Origin: CAWDJT01 sp963828705
GTDB taxonomy: Bacteria > Desulfobacterota > Syntrophobacteria > Syntrophobacterales > Syntrophobacteraceae
Assembly (NCBI GenBank): GCA_963828705.1
Contig: CAWHGA010000050.1
Location: 51,835 to 115,834, forward strand
Direction of reading: 5' to 3'
Length of the DNA stretch: 64,000 nucleotides
Of the stretch, positions 27,980-36,970 are shown one piece after another. Numbering within the stretch: position 1 is the first letter of the stretch; every line of letters starts with the position of its first letter. Position numbers and translations under genes: made by a program. Under the pieces are notes generated by a model, which saw only the letters and a list, made by a program, of their open reading frames with translations, did no database searches and was not told the origin of the DNA.

Positions 27980-29686
27980 ATGTCACTGCGCGGCCAGCTT
28001 CGGGATCGATTCGGCGATGGGGTCGAGGCGCTTGATCCCAGCTCAGACATGTCCACTATCCAGGTGAAGGCAGACCAAGTTCATGACGTTTTGCGCTTCC
28101 TCAAGCAGGAAGCTTCACCCCCTTATCTGCGCCTGGAAGACCTCACCGCCGTGGATGAATCGGTCCGCCAACAGCGCGCCCGCTACCCTGAATTCACCCT
28201 GGTCTACCACTTGCTCGCCTTCGACGGTCCCAACCGGCTCCGAATTAAAGTTCCGCTGCAGGGGAAACACCCAGCCGCGCCAACGATTACTGATATTTGG
28301 GCCAGTGCCAACTGGTACGAACGTGAAGTCTTTGACATGTTCGGAATCAACTTCCGTGGGCATCCGAATCTGCACCGCCTGCTCATGCCGCACTACTGGC
28401 AGGGATATCCGTTGCGGAAAACTCATCCCGGAAGGGCCACGGAAATGGCTCCCTATACCCAGGCCGATGCTCAGAGGCATCAGCCGGTGGATGCCGGGCT
28501 GTTTCTGCGACGAGAAAATGGCGGGGATGAACTGATTCTTAACCTGGGGCCGCATCACATCGGTACGCATGGTCTGATGCGATTCGTGGTGGCGCTGCAC
28601 GGTGAACAGATCACCGCGCTCGATATGGACATCGGCTACCATCATCGCGGCGTGGAAAAGATCGGGGAGCGGCAGTCCTGGCACCAGTTTATCCCCTACA
28701 CCGACCGGGTGGATTACCTCAGCGGTCTGGCCAATAATCTCTCCTATCTGACCGCGGTGGAAACCTTGGCGGACATTCAGGTGCCGGATCGAGCCCAGTA
28801 CATCCGGGTGATGCTCAGTGAGTTCTTCCGCCTGAGCAACCATCTGGTGTGGTTTGCTACCTTCGCCCACGATCTCGGTGCCATGACCCCCAATTTCTAC
28901 ACCTTTCGAGAGCGCGAACAGATCATGGACATCGTGGAGCTGATCACCGGGGGGCGGTTGCATCCAGCCTGGTTCCGGATTGGCGGGGTGGCCGCCGATC
29001 TGCCCGATGGCTGGAAGGAAGCTGTGAACGCCTTCGTCAAGGTCTTTCCCAAGCGTCTCCGGGAATACGAAGCCTTGATCAGCAAGAATCCCATTTTCAG
29101 GGCGCGCACTCAAGGTATTGGCCAGATATCACTGGAAGATGCCGTGGACTGGGGCGTCACCGGTCCCAAGCTGCGCGCCTGCGGATTGGAATGGGACCTG
29201 CGCAAGAAGATCCCCTATTCAGGATATCAGTCCTTTGACTTTGACATTCCGACAGCGACTGCAGGGGACTGTTATGCCCGCTACCTGGTCCGGGTCGAGG
29301 AGATGCGACAAAGTCTCCGCATCATCCGGCAGGCGTCGGAACAAATGCCTCCCGGGCCATATGCGAATGCCGACTGCCGCTATGGCATTCCAGCCAAGGA
29401 CGCCACCCTGCGGGATATCGAGACCCTCATCCACCACTTCATCAATGTCTCGCGTGGCCCTAAAATGCCGGCTGGTGAAGCCTATGCTGCCACTGAAGCA
29501 CCGCGCGGCGAACAGGGCTATTACGTGGTCAGTGACGGTGGCAGCGCCGCCTATCGGATGCGGATCCGCACCCCGGCTTTCGCCAACGTCCAGGCCATGC
29601 CGCTCATGGCCTTGGGAGCTTCCATTGCCGATTTTATCGCCATCATCGGTTCGGTGGACTACCTGTTACCTGATATCGATCGCTGA
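27980..29686 (+). CDS. nuoCD: Fused NADH-quinone oxidoreductase subunits C and D
   Basis: The intact 568-residue protein combines subunit C (residues 1-165: TLVYHLLAFDGPNRLRIKVP, ASANWYEREVFDMFGI, HPNLHRLLMP) and subunit D (residues 185-568: NLGPHHIGTHGLMRFVV, DIGYHHRGVEKIGERQSWHQ, YTDRVDYL, and the C-terminal SVDYLLPDIDR). The HxxxH pair of GPHHIGTHG that meets quinone is intact. Fusion of C and D is known from E. coli and many other bacteria. It starts 12 bases after nuoB. Confidence 0.95.
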   Translation: MSLRGQLRDRFGDGVEALDPSSDMSTIQVKADQVHDVLRFLKQEASPPYLRLEDLTAVDESVRQQRARYPEFTLVYHLLAFDGPNRLRIKVPLQGKHPAAPTITDIWASANWYEREVFDMFGINFRGHPNLHRLLMPHYWQGYPLRKTHPGRATEMAPYTQADAQRHQPVDAGLFLRRENGGDELILNLGPHHIGTHGLMRFVVALHGEQITALDMDIGYHHRGVEKIGERQSWHQFIPYTDRVDYLSGLANNLSYLTAVETLADIQVPDRAQYIRVMLSEFFRLSNHLVWFATFAHDLGAMTPNFYTFREREQIMDIVELITGGRLHPAWFRIGGVAADLPDGWKEAVNAFVKVFPKRLREYEALISKNPIFRARTQGIGQISLEDAVDWGVTGPKLRACGLEWDLRKKIPYSGYQSFDFDIPTATAGDCYARYLVRVEEMRQSLRIIRQASEQMPPGPYANADCRYGIPAKDATLRDIETLIHHFINVSRGPKMPAGEAYAATEAPRGEQGYYVVSDGGSAAYRMRIRTPAFANVQAMPLMALGASIADFIAIIGSVDYLLPDIDR

Positions 29687-29811
29687 CCACTCGCCGCAGA
29701 GAACACAAAGACCGCAGATAACGTTCGGCACTCTCCACGGTACTATCAGGAAATCACAAGAACAATGGATCAAGCTGGCGGACAGGGCGTTCAAGGAGAC
29801 CAGACAACAGC

Positions 29812-30276
29812 ATGCTGCCTGAGGACCTGAAACAAGCGCTGGAAGGCAAAATCGCAGTCTCCGAACACCCGCGGGAACTGGCGGTGGATGTCATCTTTGC
29901 CGTACAAGATCGGTTTGGCTTTCTCAGCGACGAACTGCTTGAAGACACCGCCGCGCTGTTGCGGATGACTCCGCTGGAACTGAATGAAATCGCCACATTC
30001 TACGAATTCATCTACCGCCAGCCAGTAGGCAAATACGTGATTCATGTCTGTGATGGGGTGGTGTGCTGGATCCAGGAACATCAGACGGTTTTGGATTATC
30101 TGCGTGAAAAGCTCGGCATAGGATTTGGAGAGACCAGCGCGGACCGGCGGTTCACGTTGCTTCCCACCTGCTGTCTGGGCTATTGCGACCGTGCGCCGGC
30201 CATGATGATCAATCGCAAGGTCTATGGGACGCTGACTCGGGAACGAATCGATCAGATACTGGCAGGGCTTCCTTAG
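29812..30276 (+). CDS. nuoE: NADH-quinone oxidoreductase subunit E
   Basis: This is a thioredoxin-fold subunit with 2Fe-2S cluster N1a. All four ligands are visible: CDGVVC (Cx4C) and, in LPTCCLGYCDRAP, the Cx3C pair. At 154 residues it has usual length. The N-terminus has the helical bundle expected (DVIFAVQDRFGFLSDE; EIATFYEFIY). A gap of 125 bases before it holds nothing recognisable. Confidence 0.94.
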   Translation: MLPEDLKQALEGKIAVSEHPRELAVDVIFAVQDRFGFLSDELLEDTAALLRMTPLELNEIATFYEFIYRQPVGKYVIHVCDGVVCWIQEHQTVLDYLREKLGIGFGETSADRRFTLLPTCCLGYCDRAPAMMINRKVYGTLTRERIDQILAGLP

Positions 30277-30481
30277 CAGAGGGGTTGGTTGACAACCTTG
30301 AACAACACCCAATGGAAACGAGATGGGTTTTGCTGGCTTGAGTGGCTGGCAGAACTGCCCGACAGGGGGCCGTGAGTAGTCAGCTTGGTGTAGAAGGTTC
30401 CCGAGGCTTTGTCTTTTAGGCGTGCTTCCATGGTGATAATGCAATGATGTGGAATAGGAAGGTTTGGAGGCAATGCCTGCC

Positions 30482-31750
30482 ATGACGCAGCAGGTCCTTT
30501 TTCAAAACCGGCAGCCTAATCGCATTGCCACCCTGGAAGAATATCGCGCCAGCGGCGGTTATGAAGCGCTCGCCGCGGTCCTGAACAAACACTCCCGCGC
30601 CGAAGTTCAGCAGATGGCGCTCGATGCGACCTTGCTGGGGCGCGGCGGCGCCGGTTTCCCAGCCGCCAGGAAGTGGATGACGATAGCCGATAATGCACCG
30701 TTTCCGCGCTATATCGTCTGCAATGCCGACGAAATGGAGCCAGGGACCTACAAGGATCGCTTGCTCATCCATGTGGATCCGCACCAGATCATCGAAGGCA
30801 TGATCATCGTGGGCTATGCGGCTCTGGCCGCAAAGGGGATCATTTTCATTCGGCCGTCCTACGAAAACGCTGCGCGGATTTTGGAGCGGGAAATCCAACG
30901 GGCCAGGGAAGCGGGATTTTTGGGCAAGAACATCCTGGGAAGCGACTACTCACTGGAAATCGTTTTGCACCGCAGCGCCGGTCGTTACATCTGCGGGGAA
31001 ATCACGGCCCAGATCAATGCCATCCAGGGCAAGCGTGCCAATCCGGTCCAGCCGCCACCTTACGCTACCGAGAAGGGTCTTTGGGGACGTCCTACCGTGA
31101 CTCACAACGTCGAAACCCTGGCCTGCGTGCCCCACATCATCAGGAACGGGGCTGAATGGTTCAAGGGACTGGCCCGGACTCCAAGCGGAGCGGGAACCAA
31201 GCTCTACTGCGTCAGTGGGCGGGTGCGGCGGCCCGGCTGTTACGAGCTCCCCATGGGCACGCGCTTGAGCGAGATCATCGAAGTCCATGCGGGGGGGCTT
31301 GTGCCCGGCAGTGAGTTCAAGGCCTGTCTCCCTGGCGGAGCTTCCTCCCGGTTTCTGCCCAAGGAACTCTACAACATCGAAATGGACTACGATGCCATGA
31401 AGAAGGCGGGGCATCGCCTGGGCACCGGGGCTCTCATCGTGTTCGATCACAAGACCTGCCTGGTGGGGGCGACGCTCAACCTGCTGGAATTCTTCGCTCG
31501 CGAATCCTGCGGTTGGTGCACGCCGTGCCGGGAAGGGCTGCCGTTCATTCGCGACCTGTTTCGTCGAATTGAGGCTGGGCAGGGAAGGGAGGAATTTATC
31601 CCGATGCTTCGTCAGATGAGTAAGGACTTGTGGAATTCGTACTGTGCTTTCGCCCCTGGGGCGGTTTCGCCAGTGGAAAGTCTGCTCACCTATTTTGAAC
31701 AGGAAGTGCGGGAACACATCAGCCAGCGGCGGTGCCCCTTCAAGGGCTAG
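30482..31750 (+). CDS. nuoF: NADH-quinone oxidoreductase subunit F
   Basis: This is the NADH-oxidising, FMN- and N3-cluster-containing subunit and is intact at about 422 residues. GRGGAGFPAARKW binds FMN, VCNADEMEPGTYKDR follows, and N3 ligands are in ESCGWCTPCREG. A notable change is YICGEITAQINAIQGKRANP where the family has GEETAL. ATG 30482 is preferred: GGAGG at 30466-30470 is 11 bases away, and ATG 30473 is too close to it. The 205-base gap upstream shows no gene. Confidence 0.94.
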   Translation: MTQQVLFQNRQPNRIATLEEYRASGGYEALAAVLNKHSRAEVQQMALDATLLGRGGAGFPAARKWMTIADNAPFPRYIVCNADEMEPGTYKDRLLIHVDPHQIIEGMIIVGYAALAAKGIIFIRPSYENAARILEREIQRAREAGFLGKNILGSDYSLEIVLHRSAGRYICGEITAQINAIQGKRANPVQPPPYATEKGLWGRPTVTHNVETLACVPHIIRNGAEWFKGLARTPSGAGTKLYCVSGRVRRPGCYELPMGTRLSEIIEVHAGGLVPGSEFKACLPGGASSRFLPKELYNIEMDYDAMKKAGHRLGTGALIVFDHKTCLVGATLNLLEFFARESCGWCTPCREGLPFIRDLFRRIEAGQGREEFIPMLRQMSKDLWNSYCAFAPGAVSPVESLLTYFEQEVREHISQRRCPFKG

Positions 31751-32041
31751 TGGAGTGTTGAAAAGCCGGAACGAGGTTGGCTGAAAGACTTTCCACTCGT
31801 GTCAGCCCATCACAGACAGGTGTGGGGCAGGCTTTAGAGCCGGTCGAAACCTCGGTAGTTAGGAACTGTCCAAAAGAAGCCATTGCAGACGTTGCGTTTC
31901 ATTGCATTCAACGCAACCTACGGTAGGTCGTGTTGAATGCAATGAAACGCGGCACAAGAATCACGGCGAAACGGCACTTTTACTTTTGGGTGGCTCTTTA
32001 GATGTCACCGCCAACCATCCCAATGGGCCGCGAGACGAGCG
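31751..32041. other. Gap inside the nuo operon with a palindrome
   Basis: These 291 bases between nuoF and nuoG hold no gene. The only structure is the composite palindrome at 31894-31950. Confidence 0.6.
31894..31950. repeat. 57-base composite palindrome between nuoF and nuoG
   Basis: Outer arms GCGTTTCATTGCATTCAAC (31894-31912) and GTTGAATGCAATGAAACGC (31932-31950) are a perfect 19-base inverted repeat. Inside it a second inverted repeat ACCTAC/GTAGGT centres on 31922. The form recalls REP-type mobile hairpins with a conserved CCTAC-like core, known in many bacteria. Confidence 0.85.
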
Positions 32042-34543
32042 ATGCCAAAACTGATCATCGATGATCGCGAAATCCAAGTCGCTGCCGGGACCAAAGTCAT
32101 CACCGCGGCTGAACAGGTGGGGATTGTGATCCCGCGCTTTTGCTACCATCCGGCGTTAGGGTCGGTGGGCGCGTGCCGGATGTGTGCGGTCAAGTTTCTG
32201 GATGGTCCGGTTCGAGGGCTTCAGATGAGCTGCATGGTGGAAGCTCAAGACGACATGGTGGTGTCCACCGGAGACTCGGAGGCGGTGGAGTTCCGCCGTC
32301 AGGTCATCGAATGGCTGATGCTCAACCACCCGCATGACTGCCCGGTGTGCGACGAAGGTGGTCACTGCCTGCTGCAGGATCAAACCGTGGCCGGTGGCCA
32401 TGGGATTCGCCGCTACCTCGGCAAGAAGCGTACTTACCGCGACCAGTATCTGGGAGAGCTGGTGCAGCACGAAATGAACCGCTGCATTCACTGCTACCGT
32501 TGCCGTCGCTTTTATCAGGAGGTTGCCGGCGGTCGCGATTTCGGCGCCATGCAGATCGGTGACCGCACCTATTTTGGTCGGTTCCGCGACGGGCCGCTGG
32601 AAAGCGGCTTTGCCGGGAATCTCATTGATTTGTGCCCCACCGGGGTATTCACTGATAAACCGTCACGGTTCAAGGGGCGGCGCTGGGATTTCCAGCGGGC
32701 GCCTTCGGTGTGCCTGCACTGCTCCCTGGGTTGTGCCACCACCGCCAGCGCTCGGTATCGAGAAGTGGTGCGGGTGGAAGGGCGGTGCAGCGAACCGGTC
32801 AACGGCCACTTCATCTGTGACCGCGGTCGCTACGGTTTTGGCTATGCCAACCATCCTGACCGGCCGCGCGAAATGCTTATCGGCCGTCACAAGGTCCCTT
32901 ATAACGATGCCATCCTGACCGTAGCCGACCGATTGAACGCCATCCGTCACCGTGGTAAACCTGAAGCGGTCGGCTGTCTCACTTCGGTGCGCGCCAGCCT
33001 GGAAACTATGGTGCAGCTGAAGCGTTTGGCCCGGGTTCAGGAATGGCGCGAACCCAACTGTTTTCTGGATGCCTTCGATCAGGTCAAGACAACCGCGGCA
33101 GTCGGGCGATTGACCGCGGATCTGGCGATATCGATGCAGGAAGTGGGAAAGGCCGATGTTGTCCTGGTGGTCGGGACCGATCCTCTCAACGAAGCTCCGA
33201 TGCTGGCTTTGGCAATCCGTCAGGCCGTTCGAGCTGGGGCGCGGGTGGTGGTGGTGGAGCCGCGGCCGGTTTCCTTACCCTTCGATTTCGCACACTGGCC
33301 GGCATCGCCCCGCGAACTGACCACGATTCTCCACGCGGTGACGCGTGGGGCGGTGCCACAGGCTGCGGTTCAGCCGCTGGGAGCGGAGGCTGTCGCTTTT
33401 CTGGAATCTTTGCCGGCCGAAGTCCCCGGCGGAAAGCTGGCTGCCGATCGGCTTCGGGTGGTGGCCGCCTGGTTGCGAAGCAGTCGCCGGCCGGTGATCG
33501 TCTGCGGCACCAGACATCGTTTATCGTTCAACCATCAGTGCCGCCGCGGATTTAGCCGTGCTGCTGCGGGCGGCGAAGCAGGACGCGGGTCTTTTTTACG
33601 TGCTGTCCGGGGCCAATGCCTTTGGAGCGGCGTTGGTGGCGGCCGACAGCACGCCGTTTCCCCAGTTGCTGACAGCGATCGAACAGGGTCAGGTTAAAGC
33701 GCTGCTGCTGGTGGAAAGCGACCCGCTCAGCAACTATCCCGACCAGGACAGAGTCTGGGCTGCTCTGAAGAAACTGGAGCTGTTGGTGGTGCTCGACTAT
33801 CTCCCCAACCGCGCGCTGGAACTGGCCCATGTGGTGCTTCCGACGCAGAGCGTTTTCGAAACGTCGGCGAGTTTCATCAACCAGGAAGGCCGTTTGCAGG
33901 TGACGGCCGCTGTCCACCAGGGTGGGGTGCCTCTCGAACAGTGGACCGGTGGGCAGCATCCACCGTTGGATTTTTCCAGGGAAGGTCCCGGTAGCGGAGC
34001 ACGAGCGGCCTGGCAGATCCTGGCGGAACTGGAAGCGACTCTGGCCCCGTACCATCGGGTAGCATCACTTCGTGAACTCTGGTCGCAGATTTCCCTGGAA
34101 CTGAATGTAACCCTGGATGGGGGGACGGATCTGGGTATCCCGGATGGGCAGCGGGTCGCATTCAAGGATTTTGGCGTGCGACCCTTCGCCGCAGTCCCGC
34201 CTGACGCCGCTACTGAGCCCGAGGCTGGATGATCTCGGCCTCACCTTGTTTCGCGTCGATTGGTTCTATGGCACCGAGGAATTGTCTGCTGTTCTCATCC
34301 ATCGCCCAGAAGGTCGAGACAGCCCCCCATGTGCTGATGCATCCAGCCGATGCGGGACAGCGTGGGCTATCGCCAGGGGAACAAGTAGTGGTGCGGTTTG
34401 ACGGTGAAAGACTGCTGAGGGTGCAATTGCAGGTCTCTGACCGAATGGCCCCGGGTGTGGTCATCTTGCCGCGCCACCGGCTGTTGCCGTGGCAACAGGG
34501 TGGCGAAGGCGCGGTTAGGGTGTCGGTGGAGCGTGAGCCATGA
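32042..34543 (+). CDS. nuoG: NADH-quinone oxidoreductase subunit G, frameshifted
   Basis: This is the large iron-sulfur subunit. Clusters in order: N1b (CYHPALGSVGACRMC), N5 with His ligand (HPHDCPVCDEGGHC), N4 (CIHCYRC and CPTG) and the extra N7-type cluster (CLHCSLGC plus a later Cys in ICDRGRYG), followed by a molybdopterin-oxidoreductase-like fold without a cofactor. Frame changes lie near 33530, 34205 and 34300. The total length of about 830 residues is normal. ATG 32042 is the family start; the stop overlaps nuoH (ATGA). Confidence 0.93.
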
Positions 34544-35535
34544 TCGAGTGGATAGCCGGTCTTGTCCTGCTTATCGTCAAACTTGTTCTGGTGTTGGTGG
34601 CTCTGCTGCTGGGCGCCGCTTATTTAGTGCTGGCGGAACGCAAGCTCCTGGCACGACTGCAGGTTCGCTACGGCCCCAACCGGGCCGGGTGGTTTGGGGT
34701 CTTGCAGCCGGTAGCTGACTTGATCAAGATGCTGACCAAGGAAGACACTATCCCCCATGGCGCCGATGAAGTGCTGTTTCGCTACGCCCCGGCGGCGGTG
34801 GCCGCCAGCGCCATGCTCATCTTTGCCGTGGTGCCTTTCGGCGACGCTGTTACGCTGTGGGGGATGCAAGTCCCGCTGCTGATCTGCGACCTCAACGTCG
34901 GGTTACTGATGGTTTTGGCCCTGTCTTCGCTGAGCGTGTATGGCGTGGCCCTCGGAGGCTGGGCGTCCAATTCCAAATATAGTTTACTGGGGGCCATTCG
35001 CGGAGTGGCGCAAATGATCAGCTACGAACTGTCCCTGGGGCTCTCGTTGGTTCCCATCGTCATGCTGGCACGGTCCTTTAGCCTGGTTGATATCGTTGCT
35101 GCTCAGGTTCACAAGCCATTTATCCTGGTTCAACCAATTTCCTTCGTCATCTTTTTCCTCAGTGCGATGGCAGAGATCAAGCGGATTCCCTTCGACCTGC
35201 CGGAAGCAGAAAACGAATTGATTGCCGGCTTCCATACTGAATACAGCGGGCTGCGTTTTGGGCTCTTCTTCCTTGGTGAGTACGTCACTCTGGTGGCCAT
35301 GGGGGCGTTGGTGGCGGTGTTTTTCCTTGGTGGGTGGCACGGGCCGGTACGACCCGGGATGCTGTGGTTTCTGCTCAAGGTCGGAGCGGTGGCGTTTGTC
35401 ATGATCTGGATACGCGGCACCCTGCCGCGACTGCGCTATGATCAGTTGATGGGGCTGGGGTGGAAGTTTCTGATACCGGTCGCGTTGCTGAACATCTTGG
35501 TCACCGGTGCGGTGCTTCTGAAGTGGGGATTCTGA
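34540..35535 (+). CDS. nuoH: NADH-quinone oxidoreductase subunit H
   Basis: This eight-helix subunit forms the quinone chamber and first proton path; it is intact at 331 residues. Signatures are AERKLLARLQVRYGPNRAG, ADLIKMLTKED, SNSKYSLLGAIRG(V)AQMISYE and EIKRIPFDLPEAENELIAGFHTEY, the acidic loop facing quinone. Its start overlaps the nuoG stop. Confidence 0.96.
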   Translation: MIEWIAGLVLLIVKLVLVLVALLLGAAYLVLAERKLLARLQVRYGPNRAGWFGVLQPVADLIKMLTKEDTIPHGADEVLFRYAPAAVAASAMLIFAVVPFGDAVTLWGMQVPLLICDLNVGLLMVLALSSLSVYGVALGGWASNSKYSLLGAIRGVAQMISYELSLGLSLVPIVMLARSFSLVDIVAAQVHKPFILVQPISFVIFFLSAMAEIKRIPFDLPEAENELIAGFHTEYSGLRFGLFFLGEYVTLVAMGALVAVFFLGGWHGPVRPGMLWFLLKVGAVAFVMIWIRGTLPRLRYDQLMGLGWKFLIPVALLNILVTGAVLLKWGF

Positions 35536-35536
35536 C

Positions 35537-36094
35537 ATGGGAGGGAGAGCTTTCTCAGCAATTGGGGTATTCCTGGAAGGCACCTGGGGGCTGTGCCGGG
35601 GTTTTGCCACTACCCTGAAACACTTGTTTCGACGTCCCATTACTGAATGCTACCCGGAGTACAAACGCAATCTGCCGGCACGGACGCGCGCCACCATCAT
35701 CCTGACCCGCGATCCCGATGGCGACGAGCGCTGTGTCGCCTGTTATCTCTGCTCGGCGGTGTGTCCAGTGAGCTGTATTTCGATGCAGTCAGCCGAACGC
35801 GCCGATGGCCGTCGTTATGCCAGCTGGTTTCGAATCAATTTTGCACGTTGCATCTATTGCGGGATGTGCGAAGAAGCCTGCCCGACCCTGGCCATCCAGC
35901 TCACTCCGCATTTTGAAACCTGCCAGCGGGAGGTGATCGCGCTTCTGTACGAAAAGGAAGACCTCCTGGTCGACCACGGCGGCAAAGACCACGACTATCA
36001 TTACTACCGCCATGCTGGTGTGGCCATGGTGGGCGGCAAGGGCACCCATATCGGGGAAGATGAACCGGTGGATCTCAACAGTCTGCTGCCGTAG
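35537..36094 (+). CDS. nuoI: NADH-quinone oxidoreductase subunit I
   Basis: This peripheral-arm subunit carries clusters N6a and N6b, with two full CxxCxxCxxxCP motifs: CVACYLCSAVCP and CIYCGMCEEACP. It is intact at 185 residues with an N-terminal amphipathic helix. The C-terminal extension (DHGGKDHDYHYYRHAGVA) is rich in His, Asp and Tyr; I do not know whether it is common in relatives. It starts two bases after the nuoH stop. Confidence 0.95.
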   Translation: MGGRAFSAIGVFLEGTWGLCRGFATTLKHLFRRPITECYPEYKRNLPARTRATIILTRDPDGDERCVACYLCSAVCPVSCISMQSAERADGRRYASWFRINFARCIYCGMCEEACPTLAIQLTPHFETCQREVIALLYEKEDLLVDHGGKDHDYHYYRHAGVAMVGGKGTHIGEDEPVDLNSLLP

Positions 36095-36135
36095 AGTGCG
36101 TCTGAGGGCCTGTTCTTAAACCTTCCGAGGCCATT

Positions 36136-36664
36136 ATGATCCTGTTTGACATCGTGTTTTATCTAACAGCTGCCGTCATTCTGGTTGCCACCGGACTGGC
36201 GATCACTCGGCTGAACACAGCTCACGCCGTGTGCTACCTGGTGATTTCGTTTCTGGCAACTGCGGTGCTCTTTTATCTGCTCGGCGCGCCGCTGCTGGCT
36301 CTCCTGGAAGTGATTGTGTATGCCGGGGGCATTATGGTCTTGTTTCTCTTTGTCATCATGATGATCCGGGGACAACAGCCGCATCGAGGAGTGGCGTCGG
36401 TGGTGCGGCAGTGGCTACCGGCCTTGATGCTGGGTGGGGTGGGTGCGGTAGTGGCCGGGCTATTGATCTTTGCCGATCCGGGCAACTGGGTGGAGCCGCC
36501 CGCTGTTGTGGGCACACCGCGGGAATTCGGGCGGGTTCTGTTTGAAGAGCTATTGGTTTCCGGTGGAAATCGCTTCGGTTTTGCTCATGGTGGCCCTGAT
36601 TGGTGCGTACTACCTGGGGCGACAAGCCGACCGCAAAGCTGACGGCAAGGGGGAGGTCGCATGA
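36136..36664 (+). CDS. nuoJ: NADH-quinone oxidoreductase subunit J, one frameshift
   Basis: This membrane subunit has five helices. Its diagnostic helix 3, LLALLEVIVYAGGIMVLFLFVIMMI, contains the pi-bulge Tyr-Ala-Gly-Gly. A frame change near 36560 separates the final helix (EIASVLLMVALIGAYYLG). The stop overlaps the nuoK start (ATGA at 36661). Confidence 0.93.
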
Positions 36665-36969
36665 GCGTCGTGAGCCTGGCGCAGATGCTGTTCCTGGCCT
36701 TGGTCCTGTTCCTGATGGGGGCTGCCTGTGCCATGACCCGCCGCAACCTGATCATGATCCTGATCGGGGTCGAGGTCATGCTCAACGCCACCGGGATTGC
36801 TTTCGTGGCCGCAGCGATGCGCTGGCAGCAAATGGACGGCCAGGTCATGGTGTTGTTTGTCATGACGGTGGCCGCGGCTGAAGTGGCCGTTGGTTTGGCC
36901 TTGATTGTCTACGTGCAGCGTCGGACTGGGTCGGTCAACGCCGACCGGCACAACCTATTGAAGGGCTAA
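36661..36969 (+). CDS. nuoK: NADH-quinone oxidoreductase subunit K
   Basis: This three-helix subunit is intact at 102 residues, the normal length. NLIMILIGVEVMLNATGIAF contains the first key membrane Glu; the second Glu lies in TVAAAEVAVGLALIV. Both belong to the proton-transfer chain. Confidence 0.96.
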   Translation: MSVVSLAQMLFLALVLFLMGAACAMTRRNLIMILIGVEVMLNATGIAFVAAAMRWQQMDGQVMVLFVMTVAAAEVAVGLALIVYVQRRTGSVNADRHNLLKG

Positions 36970-36970
36970 T

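Noticed and set aside
28115..29113. Minus-strand frame of 332 codons
   Set aside because: It is antisense to nuoCD, which is intact and family-typical.
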